Positions 32,226-44,893 are shown, numbered from the stretch's first letter. The stretch is 64,000 nucleotides of DNA from Dactylorhiza incarnata (GCA_033032865.1 JAWHQI010000074.1:9480501-9544500); one strand, 5' to 3'. The notes: generated from the letters alone by a model not told the origin. Numbers and translations are program-made.

Positions 32226-33076
32226 CTACCGCCGGCGCTAGCTCCAAGTTCTATAAATTGGAGCTTTGCTTCTCGTTTTGGCTAGAGATTCCAAAGAGGT
32301 TGCTTGTGCAACAAATTCCAGTGCTGTTATGCTGCTAAAGATGGATCTCCCACAAAAAGCTTAAGGAGAATTCTGGAGGAGGACTACGTCACGCTACATC
32401 CGAAGGACGATCGCTTCTACCTCGCTTATGCTACAACGATCCTTCATCCTCGACTCCATAGATCTCATATAGGGAGTTTTTATTATTGTTTTTCATTATT
32501 TCCATTCCATACTTCTTTGTAACCGTTTAGTTAATTCGCCTTGTGTTGGCGACTAGGTCTGGGTAGGGGGAAATTCGCCTTATGTTGGCGATTAGGTCTA
32601 GGTGATTAGATCTAGGGGGTGCTCGAGGCCATATCCGGGGAAGGATTGGCTAGAGCGGCTTGAGGCCATATCCGGGGAAGGATATGCTAAAACCAACCGG
32701 TTCGTGGGGATACGAGTCGGTATAGAAAAGGAAAAATTATATACATATGTACTCCTCCGATTTCTAGCGATATTAAAATCAATTTTTGTAAACACCTTTT
32801 TATATAAATGCAATCATGTCTCTATTTGTGTTTACTTGATTTCTCTCCTTTGGCGTTATCTTTAATATATTGGTTACAAAGCTTTAAATTCAAATCACTT
32901 TAACTAAATTGTTTATTTCAATCTCTTAATCATAAAACAATTTAGTACTTATTTCTAAAGATGAAAATTATGATATTCTCACAAATTAGCTAAATTGTTA
33001 TTTTGCATTTCTCATATTATAAAACAATTTAGTAATTTCCATAGAATTATAAAAAGATTTTTTATTCCCTTATTCA

Positions 33077-33093
33077 CCCCCCCCCCCCCCCCC
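33077..33093 (+). repeat. Poly-C run (17 bp) near the end of SIRE-NA 5' LTR
   Basis: The 3' LTR has a shorter C tract with one T at the same place (about 40383-40392), so the run has expanded or been misread. Confidence 0.85.
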
Positions 33094-33120
33094 TCTAAGG
33101 GCGCCGTAAGATCCAACAAG

Positions 33121-33135
33121 TGGTATCAGAGCCAG
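33121..33135 (+). promoter_or_regulatory. SIRE-NA primer-binding site (iMet type)
   Basis: TGGTATCAGAGCCAG, two bases after the LTR. Confidence 0.92.
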
Positions 33136-33166
33136 GTTATTCCAAACGGTGTAAAAACCAGGAATA

Positions 33167-34804
33167 ATGGCATCTCATGATCTCGCTTCTACTAGTAGGG
33201 CAAATTTTCTTATAAATGAAAAATCTTTAGCACCACCTTTATTTGAAGGCAAAAATTATAATGGGTGAAAATTTCTTATGGAAAAATTTCTTAAGTCTTT
33301 GGATATGGAAGTATGGAATATTACTATTAAAATACCCCCAAGTACTTTAAATAAAAATGAAATGTTTTTAAATGCCAAATCAATGAATAGTCTATATTGT
33401 GCATTGCATCAATATATTTTCAAACTAATTTATACACTTCCTACTGCTTATGAAGTTTGGAAATTTCTTGAGAATACTTATAGTCTTCCTTCTACAGATG
33501 ATGAACACCAGGAATTCCTTATGGATCCAAGAGAAGAAATCGACGAGGAATTCCTTATGGATCCAAGAGAAGAAATCGACGAGGAATTCCTTATGGATCC
33601 AAGAGAAGAAATCGACGAGGAATTCCTTATGGATCCAAGAGAAGAAATTGATGAGGACTCATGCTTGGAGGAAGAAAAATACAACGTCACAATGTTGGAC
33701 TCATTTGTTGGCAACACATCAAGCAAAAGAGAAGACGGAAACTATAGCAAGGTAAGAAAATCTAAATCTTCTCTTTTTGTAACAAATTCTATTTCTACTT
33801 CTCGTATGCTTAAAATTGCTAAACGTAAAATTTTAAAGTTAAAAATTGCTAATTCCAAATTACGTTTAGAAAATAAATCTTTAAAAACAAACGATAAAGT
33901 AGAAACAAATATTGATGTGTTAAATTCTATTTCATGCTCTTTAGTTACAATTCCTACTCCTTGTTTTGATTGCAATTTATTTAAAGAAAAATTCAAGAAA
34001 ATTGAAAAAGGGCTCTTAATTTCTAAAAGGCATAATGAAAAATTGATAGTTGAAAATGATGCTTTATCTTGTAAGTTAAAACAATTAAAATCTTTTGTTG
34101 AAAAATTTCAAATGTCACCTAATGAATTTCATCATAAGATTTTGAATAACAAGGATAAATTAACTTACAAAATCATTTCTAAAAATGGCCATTTTCACAC
34201 ATTAAATCAAAAGGAGTTTAGTTTCAAAAAGAATTATGATCCTCATAAAACTCTTAAGAGTCACTATTATAAGTCTCAATATATTTTCAATCATGACTCA
34301 AATTTAAAAACTCCTTTTCATGAAAATCAAACTATAAAATATTATCCTTCATATTATAAGAGTATGTCTATAAGAAAGAGTGGAAGTGAAAATCATCAAA
34401 ATAATAATCAATCATTTAAAACATATTGTAACCCACTCTTTCAACAATCATTTCTAAAGAAAGACAATCACTCTTATAAACTTTCAAAGAATCAATGTAA
34501 TAAAATTCATGATGATTATCAACATCAAACTACTTTGAAAAATAATTTGAATAAACATAAATCTCAAATGAATTATTTTTCAAACAAATATAATCATATA
34601 AAGATGTCACATAATCATAATATAAATTTGAAATATAAACAACCAAAGTATGAATGGAGGCCCAAAATTAAAAACGAAACACTAACTCCACTTGTAAAGG
34701 CTCATTCATCACTATCTCTCCAAAAGCCTACACGATGTATTTGGGTACCCAAAGGAACCATCCCACTTGGTCCCCTTTGGATACCTAAATCTCTTATTAA
34801 TTAG
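33167..34804 (+). pseudogene. SIRE-NA gag-like protein
   Basis: The ATG at 33167 (MASHDLAS...) is followed by an in-frame TGA at 33266-33268 (Trp expected), then a 508-codon open frame from Met 33278 to the stop at 34804. The N-terminus resembles copia gag (APPLFEGKNYNG...KFL...TAYEVWKFLENTY). Residues 115-162 are four perfect or near-perfect 12-residue repeats (EFLMDPREEIDE). A Lys-rich helical, probably coiled-coil part follows, then a His/Asn/Lys-rich tail ending IWVPKGTIPLGPLWIPKS, like the end of SIRE gag just before protease. I see no CCHC knuckle; only an isolated CFDC. No protease follows. It could be translated from 33278 despite the early TGA. Confidence 0.8.
33511..33654 (+). repeat. 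36-bp x 4 in-frame tandem repeat in SIRE-NA gag
   Basis: Units start at 33511, 33547, 33583 and 33619 with GGAATTCCTTATGG and differ by two bases in the last unit. Low divergence means recent amplification. Confidence 0.95.
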
Positions 34805-36721
34805 TATCCATTCATTTGCATGAAGTAGAAACAAATAAAAATGTAATATCAATACTCTACTTCATGATATGCTTATTGTCTCTTTCTCTTTTGTTTATTT
34901 TATATTTTTTTTAAAACAAACATGCTATGATCACTTTATATATCATGTAATATGACTTTCATATATTAAGCCTAATATCTATCAAATCAAATTTGAATTA
35001 AAATTGAACATTAAGTCATATATTTTTTCAAAGTGATCTATCTCTCATCTTTGATTGTTCTTTATCCTTTTAAATCCTTTACCCTTAATTGTCTTGAATT
35101 ATCATTAGAAATTGAATTTTGAAATTATTATCAAGACTATTGAAACTATTTTAAAAATTGGATTTAAATGGTTTATTAAAGGGCTTAAAACTAAAAATTA
35201 AAATGCGCAACATTTTTTTATTCTATATTTATTTGCTGCATTTGATAGCCCTTATTATGAAAAATATTATCAAATAAAATAAAAATAAAAATTCATCTAA
35301 ACGCATGTTTAATCTTTCAAAAATGCGAGTTTATGATCAAAACTTCAAACATCCATATCTTTTGATCCGCTCGCCTGATTTTCGCGTTTAATATATTCTC
35401 GGAAAGAGCACAAAAATTTCCATCCAACGGCAAACTAGGCTTGCTCATTTGAGTTCTTTTGGTGCTGTCAACTTGCCCAATTTCAACTCCGTTTTAAAAG
35501 CTATCTTAGTTTGCTTGATTTGGAAATTTCTGTGTTTATGGATTTTTCATCACATGCTATCCTTAGAATAATTATTTTATATATTAATTTAATATTATGT
35601 GTATGATGTGTGTCACCATTGTTTGCATGTAATTTAGACCTTAGAATCATCTTATATCATTAAGATCAAATCAAAAGTTTAATCATTCCATTATAGGTCT
35701 AAAGAAAATTAATTTGTAAACTTCTCATATTACATGCAACATTATCTCCATTAATTCTATGTAATAACATTGCATTCAAACGTATCATTCTAGCATCACT
35801 TCTTAATTTGTGCTTAAATTTATATGCTAGGTATAACATTTACAATGTTATTAAAATATCATGATAACTATGTGATTTGAAATTATATAGAATACTAAAA
35901 TTCCAACAACCACATAGTTTATGGAGTAATCATTAGAATATTTGTGAATATTGTTTCATGAATCATATATTATCATGCAAAACCAAAGATCAATAAATTT
36001 AATTATTGAAAGCTATCTTATAAAATTCAAAAAAAAAACTTTATATATATGATCTTTGTCTTTTATATGATTGGATGATCATCATTTTTCTAGACTTACA
36101 AATCAATCATGTTCTTTCAAAAGAAAATCACTATATCACTATATCATAAGTCTAGAAGGATTGGAATTCTCATACATCATGATGATCTAACATATATTCT
36201 ATGCAAAATCTCTATAATCATAAATCATAATTCATGTTCTATCAAGAAAAATCTCAAAACAAGAATATCACCTAGGAATTATGAATCTTATGATACAAAT
36301 ATGAATATTATTTTTTTCTTTGCATTAGTTGGTGTATGGATATGATTTGATATTGATTGCATGTATCTCACATTTATATAGATTCTAGAATCAACTTTGG
36401 AATAATAAAGATACATCAAACTTAATCATCACTACATTCTAGATCTATAATTTGAAACTCCATTTTGGAATACATGCAATATTAATATAAATCTTATGAC
36501 ATGACATTAAACCCAAAACTCATCATTCTAGCATTGTCACTTATTGAATATTAGTAATTGTGCTAGTTATCTCATATCGTCATCTCATAATAGTAGAAAA
36601 GCTATGCAGATTTATATAACTCATCACATTAAACAAAACCCATAGTTTTTATATCAACCCTTAGATTTAAAAGCATAGGTTGTCCAAAAGATTATTTCAC
36701 ATATGACTTCATATCTCACAA

Positions 36722-36965
36722 TAGCGGGGGCGTAGGGTTGTATGCATTAGAGACCTAACCTCTAAGTCATGTCTTGTCCTTAACCGGGGAGGGTTCCAGT
36801 GGGGCCTTGCGAGGCACTGGGGGAAAGAGTGCTAGGTTGAGCGTTCTCTAGTATGTGCATATGGGATTAACACCCCAACCTATGGCATGTGTGCAGCTCC
36901 TCATGCCCATCCGTCACTTAGTACGGGGCTAGGGTGTAGACATATAGTCAGGGTAGTCTTTAATC
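36722..36965. other. GC-rich island in the AT-rich internal region
   Basis: Sharp change of composition (GCGGGGGCGTAGGG ... CCGGGGAGGG ... TACGGGGCTAGGG). No gene and no clear boundaries; possibly a fragment of another repeat. Confidence 0.5.
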
Positions 36966-37373
36966 TTAGGACATACTTATATTACTCTTTGCATGATCAT
37001 TTTATTTACTTATCACTTTAATCATGCATATTTTGGGTTGTTTAATAAAAAAATGTCCTATTGTGTTTGCATAATCTATCTTTTTGAGCTTAAATGTTTT
37101 TGTAAAAAACATGAATTTGAAAAAGCCAAAGTTTCATGCAAATTTGATCCACCCAGAGATCTCCAAAAATTCTGAAATTATAGCATGGAGCTACTCTAAG
37201 GACACTTAATCAATATCAAAAATAAAAAATTTAAAATTCCTAAAAAATCGTGTACTGTTTCCAGCGCTAGCGTGGGTGTGTGATTTTTATGATTTTTAAA
37301 ATTTCTAAAATTCAACAAAAATATGTTAGTTTATTTGTGCAAATTCATTTTTGTGTTTCTGTCTATTTTATTT

Positions 37374-37610
37374 TTGTTTTATTTGAATTATGAAAAATCA
37401 ACTACAAAAATTCAAAATTCTAAAAATACAAAAATATGTTTTTTTTGTTATTTGTGTTTTATTCATTCTATGAAAAATCAACTATAAAAGTTCAAAATCT
37501 AAAAATACAAAAATATGTTTTTTGTTATTTGTGTTTTTATCCATATTTTGAAAAATCAACTACAAAAGTTCAAAATTCAAAAATAAAAAAATATGTTTTT
37601 GTGATTTTCT
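37374..37610. repeat. Tandem repeat of about 78-80 bp x 3
   Basis: Units contain ATGAAAAATCAACTA then CAAAAGTTCAAAATTC and AAAAATATGTTTTTTG. Confidence 0.85.
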
Positions 37611-38814
37611 GTTTTCTTTCTCTCATTAAAAATGATAAAACAACAAAAAAACTGTATGATCTTTATTGCCAATATCAAGCATGTATGAATTCTATTATTT
37701 AGAATTATTTACAATGTTAAAACATATTCTTTCAAATTACTATGAACATTGTTTTGCTTATCATGCTTTGATATATCTATTTAAAGTGCATCAATTGTAT
37801 TGCAAAATGTGTAGATCCAAGCTTAGCATGCCTCTAAGTATGAGTAAATGTTTTATGATTGATAATGATACATTTCACTCACTTATTTTGGTAATCAACA
37901 TGTGTGTCTAAATCTAAAAATGCTTGCTTGTGTATTGTATTTGTGCAATGAATTAAAACTTGCATAAGTTTATTGCCTACACTACATTTGAATTGCACTT
38001 ATGAAATTTAGAAAAGTGGTTAAGTTAAAAATTTTGGTTTGCAAAACAAGTGTATTCGGAGAATGTTGTCTCACAAATATGAACAAAAAAACTATATATA
38101 TGTAGACAAATATAACTCCACCAAGCACTACTTGAACCTCCTGATAAGTCTTCATAAGCATTGTGAGGTTGAGCACCTTGGAAAGAATAGTAAAGTTACT
38201 TGTGCAAACCTTGGTTATTACACCACTTTGTTAAAAACTATGCGCATTAAAAGTGTGTGAAAGTAATTTACTTGTGTTTTATTGTGCACTTTACTTTGCA
38301 TATGTCTTGTATTTTGTGATTTAAATCAATTGTTAACATTGCCCAAAATACACTTATGTGCACATCATTATCTTTTATAACACTTCTTCTCATGAGTATT
38401 GGATTCTAATGCATTATCTATACTACTCTTTATATAAAAATGCACTAGATAAATTAGCATGATCTCTACAATGTTTTGATATTTCTTGAATTTACAAATT
38501 AAGTAACATTGTACTATAATCTCTCTTTGATATGATCATTTCATGCTTGATATTTTTATGGAAAACTTTGAGATTTCAAAAAGGTTAAAACATCTTTACA
38601 TTTTGAACTTAAACTCATACTTATAATTATGATCTTCATGCTTACAAAAAGATGTTTATTATAATCTTCCGCTTGCTTACAACTCTTATCTTTATATTTG
38701 AAATCTCTTATATATGATATGCTTAAACTCTTCATCATTATTTATATTTCGAATAGCTCGATCATGATATATAATTGCCTCCTTACTACCCTCACCCCAC
38801 CTTCTTTTGATAAT

Positions 38815-39076
38815 ACCAAAAGGGGGAGATTAATTGAAGAAATATATATAGAAGAAATATAGAAGATTAAGGGGAGAATATTTCATGTAATCTATCGTTT
38901 AGGGGGAGTAACACATAAAATTGCATTTATGTTGGGGGAGCATTAAGATAGGGGGAGTATGCACATTATCATGCATATCATTTACTATAGTTGCACTTTT
39001 ATCTTGCTTATCTTATCTATAAACACTATTGTTGATTTCTTGCTTAGAGGATTTGTTATTATCAAAAGGGGGAGAT
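38815..39076 (+). promoter_or_regulatory. SIRE-NA polypurine tract and six PPT-like copies
   Basis: The PPT AAAAGGGGGAGAT touches the 3' LTR at 39076. Similar GGGGGAG or AGGGGAG words occur at about 38820, 38871, 38901, 38934 and 38950. Repeated PPT-like tracts before the 3' LTR are typical of SIRE-type elements. Confidence 0.85.
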
Positions 39077-40417
39077 TGTTGGACATGTGTGTCACATCCC
39101 TTTGTTTGAGAATAACAAATCACATATTGTATTTGATATTGCTTGTAATGTGTTTATAGTGTGCAGGAACTATAGGTGCAATACTCCACAGGTAGAAAGC
39201 AGCTTGGAACAAACTTTTGAAAGGAGCAGCGCTACCGCCAGCGCTATCGCTAACGCCAGCGCTATCGCTAGCGCTACCGCTACCGCCAGCAATACCGCCA
39301 GCGCTATCGCTACCGCCAGGCGCAATCTCGAGTTCGTGCACAACGACGGTTACACAACCGCTACCGCTACCGCTACCGCTACCGCTACCGCTACCGCCAA
39401 CGCTATCTCCCGCTACCGCCAGCGCTATCGCTGCCGCCAGGCGCTATCTCCAGTTCGTGCACAGCGCCACACCGCCGACGGTTTCGCAACCGCTCCACAC
39501 GAATGCTACCGCAGGAGCTAGCCACTACCGCTGGTGCTAGCTCCAAGTTCTATAAATTGGAGCTTTGCTTCTCGTTTTGGCTAGAGATTCCAGAGAGGTT
39601 GCTTGTGCCACAAATTCCAGTGCTGTTATGCTGCTGAAGATGGATCTCCCACAAAAAGCTTAAGGAGAATTCTGGAGGAGGACTACGTCACGCTACATTC
39701 GAAGGACGATCGCTTCTACCTCGCTTATGCTACAGCGATCCTTCATCCTCGACTCCAGAGATCTCATATAGGGAGTTTTTATTATTGTTTTTCATTATTT
39801 CCATTCCATACTTCTTTGTAACCATTTAGTTAATTCGCCTTGTGTTGGCGACTAGGTCTGGGTAGGACTTAGGGGGAAATTCGCCTTGTGTTGGCGACTA
39901 GGTCTAGGTGATTAGATCTAGGGGGTGCTCGAGGCCATATCCGGGGAAGGATTGGCTAGAGCGGCTTGAGGCCATATCCGGGGAAGGATAGACTAAAGCC
40001 AACCGGTTCGTGGGGATACGAGTCGGTATAGAAAAGGAAAAATTATTTACATATGTACGCCTCCGATTTCTAGCGATATTGAAATCAATTTTTGTAAACA
40101 CCTTTTTATATAAATACAATCATGTCTCTATTTGTGTTTACTTGATTTCTCTCCTTTGGCGTTATCTTTAATATATTGGTTACAAAGCTTTAAATTCAAA
40201 TCACTTTAACTAAATTATTTATTTCAATCTCTTAATCATAAAACAATTTAGTACTTATTCTAAAGATGAAAATTATGATATTCTCACAAATTAGCTAAAT
40301 TGTTATTTTGCCTTTCTCATATTATAAAACAATTTAGTAATTTCCATAGAATTATAAAAAGATTTTTTATTCCCTTATTCACCCTCCCCCCCTCTAAGGG
40401 CGTCGTAAGATCCAACA
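39077..40417 (+). repeat. SIRE-NA 3' LTR
   Basis: 1341 bp, same ends as the 5' LTR, high identity outside the hexamer and poly-C tracts. TATA-like box at 39551-39557. Confidence 0.93.
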
Positions 40418-41636
40418 ACAAGGTGGTGTCGACGACATCGTGAACAAGACATTGAGCAGTCAAGATTACGCCGACATCAGTTAGATGACTTCATGTCGTC
40501 TTATGTGCAAGTGCAGAAGGGTTGTCCCATATCGTCGTGATATCCTTATCTGAAGAAGAAGAAGGAAAAAGACTTGGAGATCTGTCCAAGTCCAAGACAT
40601 CGACAAGCTCTGTCATCGAGATATTGTCCATGTCGTCATAACGATGAAAATATCATCGAGACAGATTCAAATTCTGCCAGACGCACTATCAGCAATAAAT
40701 GCCGCCGCCTGATTGTCCAATCAGCGCGTGATGTTAAGGAAAGGGCTTCTGACATATAGGAACTTTACAGGAGACCGTTGGGGGGCTCCTCAGTCTTATA
40801 AAAGGGATAAGTGTTTGCCCTAATTTACTACACACAGAATACAAAAGAATTTACGCGAGAAGTGAAAGAAAAAAAAAGAAGCGGCGTAAAGAAGGAACAA
40901 GAACCGAGAACAAAAACGATCTTCATCCTTTGTTCTCCAAGAATCAGTCTAGCTTCATCGACTGATAATAAGAGATCCAGATAGAAGAAAAGCTTGAAGA
41001 AGATCTGTGCAATCAAGGTTCATATCAGAAGAATCTTCTTCAAGTCAAGAAATCGATCTCCATCAGGCGGAAGAGTCATTGTATATCTTTATCTGTAAGG
41101 CTTGCGGGCAAAAACTGTAGGATCTGTTTGCAGATCGTGTCGAGCTTGCGGTCTTGAGAACTGTGAGGCTTGAGGTCCAGGGCAGTGGACTTGCGGGTCC
41201 GATCGCGTTGAGCTTGCGGTCTTGAGAACTGTGAGGCTTGTGGGCAGGGCAGTGGGCTTGCGGGTCCAAGAGGCAAGACTTGCGGGTCTGTGCTGTGTGA
41301 GGGTTTGAGGGCCTGAGTGTTGGGTTTGCGGACCTGAGTGCAGTATGGGCGTGCGGGCCTAGGCTGTAGGACTTGCAGGTCCGAGTTGTAAGGCTTGCAG
41401 GCCGGAGAATTTGGCGGAGTTTGCCGAGTCTAGCATACATCTAGATAGGCGCAGCAGGACAGAGGACTACTCAAGACACCCCGTCGTGAGGAACCTCTAT
41501 ACATCTGGCGTGTTGTGTGCTATGGTTTTCTATGTGCTATTTCTTTATTGTGATTAGAATATATACACTCTGCGCAAAAAGATTTCAAAATAGCCAAATA
41601 GCATACCCCCTCTAGGTGAACGTTCCATACCTAACA
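40418..41636 (+). repeat. SIRE-A 5' LTR, second part
   Basis: Matches 61112-62334. TATA box TATAAAAG at 40797-40804. A G-rich imperfect repeat (GCTTGCGGGTC-type words) at 41096-41410. Ends CCTAACA, followed by the PBS. Confidence 0.9.
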
Positions 41637-41638
41637 AG

Positions 41639-41654
41639 TGGTATCAAAGCGAGG
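41639..41654 (+). promoter_or_regulatory. SIRE-A primer-binding site (iMet type)
   Basis: TGGTATCAAAGCGAGG, two bases after the LTR end. Confidence 0.9.
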
Positions 41655-41705
41655 TTGATCATAAAGTGTCTTAACCGTCAGATCTAGATCTTGGAACGAT
41701 TCAAT

Positions 41706-43766
41706 ATGGCTGGATGTGATCAACATCGAGAAATGAGAGCCATGAAACTTCCAATCTGCACAAAGGAGAACTTTCCTATCTGGAAGGAAAGAGCTGAGTA
41801 AGGTTATTTTTGGAGGCAGCTGATCCCAGAGTCTACATTACTGTTAAAGAGGGTCCCTTTATCCCCACAACTGCATCCACTATTGATCTAACTCAGAAAG
41901 TGGCAAAGAAGTATGCAGACATGACCAAGGATGAGCTTGCCTTGGCAATCCTAGATAAAAGGGCACAAAACATAATTGTAAGTGCCATTGACGATTCAAC
42001 CCTCCAGAAACTCATTCACTGTGAGACGGCCAAGGAGATGTGGGACTCTCTGATCGTCTATATGGAGGGTACTGAAGAGGTTAGGGATGATAGGAAATCC
42101 CTCCTCAATCAGGAGTATGAAGCCTTCAAGCAAGGCAAGAATGAAACCATCTCTAGCTGTTGTGAGAGGTTTTTCAAAATTGTAAATGGGCTAAAAAACT
42201 ATGACAGAGAATTCACAAACTCTGACCTAAATGATAAGTTCCTTAGATCCCTCTATAAGGAATGGGATATTAAAATTTGTGCCATCAAAGAGACGGGTCA
42301 GCTGGGCATCTTGGAACCCAAGAACTTGTATGGGAAGCTGCTGTCCCATGAACTTCAGCTCAACACCAGGAAAGCTGAAGAAGAAAGCTCAAAGGGGAGC
42401 TCTAGAGAAAAATCTATGGCTCTTAAGGATGAGAGCACAAGGAGATCCAGGGACAAAACTTCTGCATACCCGAATAAATCAGAGAGCAGTGAAGAGTCTG
42501 ATGCCAGCACATCAGATTCTAATAATACTGATAGAGAGATGGCCCTTCTCTCTAAGCAGTTCAAGAAGCTGATCTCTAGAAGAAGAAGAAGAGAAAACTA
42601 CAGATCCTCCTCTTCAAGCTCCAGAAGATCTGATCAGCATGCCATATCTAAATCCTCAAAGGAGGACATGTATAAATCAAAACATGGTAAATTTGATTTT
42701 GCTAACACTGTTTGCTACTCATGTAATAAAACATGTCATGTAGTTGCTGATTGCTCATCTAAGAGAAGAGAATCAAAGAATTATGAAGATAAGAGAAGGT
42801 CAAGGGACAAGAAGAAATTTGAAAGAGGGTTTGTAGCAAAGAAAATCAGAACTCTAAGTGATTCTGATTCAAATTCCTCAGATACAGAGGAAGAAGCACT
42901 GATTGGCCTGATGGCCATAAATGAGGACAACCAGGATGACATCTCTCCTGGGAAGGTACCTATCAAAGCTCATCTACCTGTCTATGATTCTGAATCAGTA
43001 GCAGACTCTCTGCATGATGATGAGAGTGTGTCTGCTGCCAACAACACAACCTCAAGATCCCAATATGAAGTTGAATCTGACCTAATAAAGCAGTATAAAG
43101 CTCTATGGAAAGCTTTCAAGAACTGCAATAAACTCCTCAAAGTTTAGACCAAGGAGTTAGATTCCTTGAAGGGTGCCTAGTCTGAGCTCAAGGAGACAGC
43201 TGAAAAGCTGGCTGCCATGAGCAAAGAAGTGTACAGATTCAAGGAAGCCATAAAGCTTAAGAATGCTGAATTGGGTCAGAAGAATAAGTTCATTAAGGAC
43301 CTTGAGGAGATGCTGCTGGCTGAGAAGAAACTTGTTGCAAGCTTCTCTATGCCCAAGACAGTCTTGCCCATTATTGATACCTTCTCTGGATGATTCAGAG
43401 CTGGTATAAGATTCAATCAGGCGACTGTTAAGGACAAAAGCTCTGAAGCTCAACCTTCTTTTCAGAAGGTGTTAACATCAGGTCCTTCTGCCCATGGACC
43501 TATAATAACAACACTCAAAAGTAAGGGAAGGGTTGCTTCTACATATCCTATTCCTAAGAAGGTGAACCAACAAGTGGTGAGACCAGCTCCACTCCACACC
43601 TGTGAGGTTCACCAAAGACCTGTTAGGTCAATTGTCTTCCCTCCTGCTCACCAGCATTCCCACCCCACTCAGATGGTGAGGCAGAAGAGAAGATATAACA
43701 AATATGAATGCTGGTGCTGTGGGAAAGTAGGCCACTTTGCCCGGGACTGTTGGTTCAACCCAACAT
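41706..43766 (+). pseudogene. SIRE-A gag
   Basis: The probable start is the ATG at 41706 (MAGCDQHREM), whose frame ends in TAA at 41799. After a frameshift the main frame runs from about 41798 through 43766. It includes the copia gag capsid region (TAKEMWDSLIVYMEG, then DLNDKFLRSLYKEWD), a Ser/Arg/Asp-rich linker, a first knuckle-like CYSCNKTCHVVADC (in which the usual Gly-His is Cys-His), a Glu/Lys coiled-coil part and a canonical knuckle CWCCGKVGHFARDC near 43710-43750. In-frame stops at 43145 (TAG), 43178 (TAG), 43391 (TGA) and 43766 (TGA). Confidence 0.88.
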
Positions 43767-44893
43767 GACCCACTTTAAAGAGAGTGCAGAACCCTCAGTG
43801 GTGTGGTGTTCCATTTTATCTTTCTAACAGGAACCAAGGACCCAAACCAAATTGGGTACATAAGGGTAATTATCTTTTCTTGCAGGTATGTCCAAATGCC
43901 AACCAGTCTCCAATCTGGTATTTGGACAATGGCTACTCCAGGCACATGACTGGAGTCAGGAAGTATCTAAGAAGCATCACCCCTGTGGAGAATGGACCAA
44001 CAATGATCTTTGGAGGTTCAGAAAAGGGGGTGACTAAAGGTTATGGTACTATTTCTAAAGGCCTAGTTACCATCACAAAGGTAGCTTATGTTGAGGGATT
44101 GAAACACAATCTTATAAGCATAAGTCAGCTTTCTGATCTAGGTTTTGTTATCATTTTCCACAAGGACGGGTGTTTAATTAAGAAGTCTTTAAATTCTGAG
44201 GCTACCTTAACTCGCACTAGGAGTGGTAACATTTACTGCTTAAATTTCTTTAATGCAAATTATTCCATGCGTATGTGTCTTGTAGCTAATGACAAAGAGG
44301 CTCTATGTATACAATGACACACGAGACTTGCACACATTAACTATAAGACAATATTCAAGCTTTTCTCACAAGACCTAGTTAGAAATGGACCTAATATTAA
44401 GTGCATCAAGGAAGTTCCCTATCAAGCTTGCCAACTAGGGAAGCAGACTAGGACCAGCTTTAAGAGCATATCTAACAAAGATTCCTCTAGGTGCTTATTT
44501 CTATTGCACATGGATCTGTTTGGTCCTATGTCAGTTCTCATCTTAGGAGGGAAGGCTTACAATCTTGTAGTAGTTGATGATTACTCAAGGTTCACTTGGG
44601 TGTTCTTCCTTAAAAAGAAGTCAGATACCTTAGATATCTTGAAGAACTTTGTCAAGCAGATCCAGAATGAGATGGACTGTACTGTGGTCAAATTCAGAAG
44701 TGACCATGGTACATAATTTCAGTCAGGGGCCATGACAGTATTCTGCCAAGAACTGGGTATCTCCCAAGAATTTTCCTCCCATAGAACTCCTCAACAGAAT
44801 GGGGTTGCAGAAAGGAAAAATAGAACCTTGATAGAGGCAAGTAGGACAATGCTAAGTGACTCCTCTCTACCAGAATTTTTCTGGGCAGAGGCT
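43767..44893 (+). pseudogene. SIRE-A protease and N-terminal integrase
   Basis: In the gag frame after the TGA: protease with IWYLDNGYSRHMTG (catalytic Ser of DSG is Asn, likely inactive), then integrase with HTRLAHI, CQLGKQTR, HMDLFGPM (first D), FRSDHGT (second D) and PQQNGVAERK (E). Stops near 44315 and at 44714. Cut at 44893 after FWAEA by the TR-GAG-like insertion; continues at 57943. Confidence 0.88.
44889..44893. repeat. TSD AGGCT, left
   Basis: Partner AGGCT at 57938-57942. Confidence 0.9.

Larger units (their letters stand above)
31780..33118 (+). repeat. SIRE-NA 5' LTR
   Basis: Starts TGTTGGACATG, ends CCAACA before the PBS. Holds a GCTACC/GCCAGC repeat (31930-32225), a TATA-like box (32252-32258, TATAAAT) and a C17 tract (33077-33093). 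Confidence 0.93.
34805..38800 (+). other. SIRE-NA non-coding internal region
   Basis: About 4 kb of AT-rich DNA where protease, integrase and RT would be expected. I find no pol motif on either strand. It contains a GC-rich island (36722-36965) and an 80-bp tandem repeat (37374-37610). The origin of the filler is unknown. Confidence 0.75.
31780..40417 (+). mobile_element. SIRE-NA: gag-only SIRE-like copia element
   Basis: LTRs 31780-33118 and 39077-40417 (1339 and 1341 bp), iMet PBS, gag-like ORF, then 4.3 kb without any pol domain, then an AGGGGGAG-rich 3' region. It sits in the 5' LTR of SIRE-A. It would need pol functions from another SIRE element. Confidence 0.9.
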
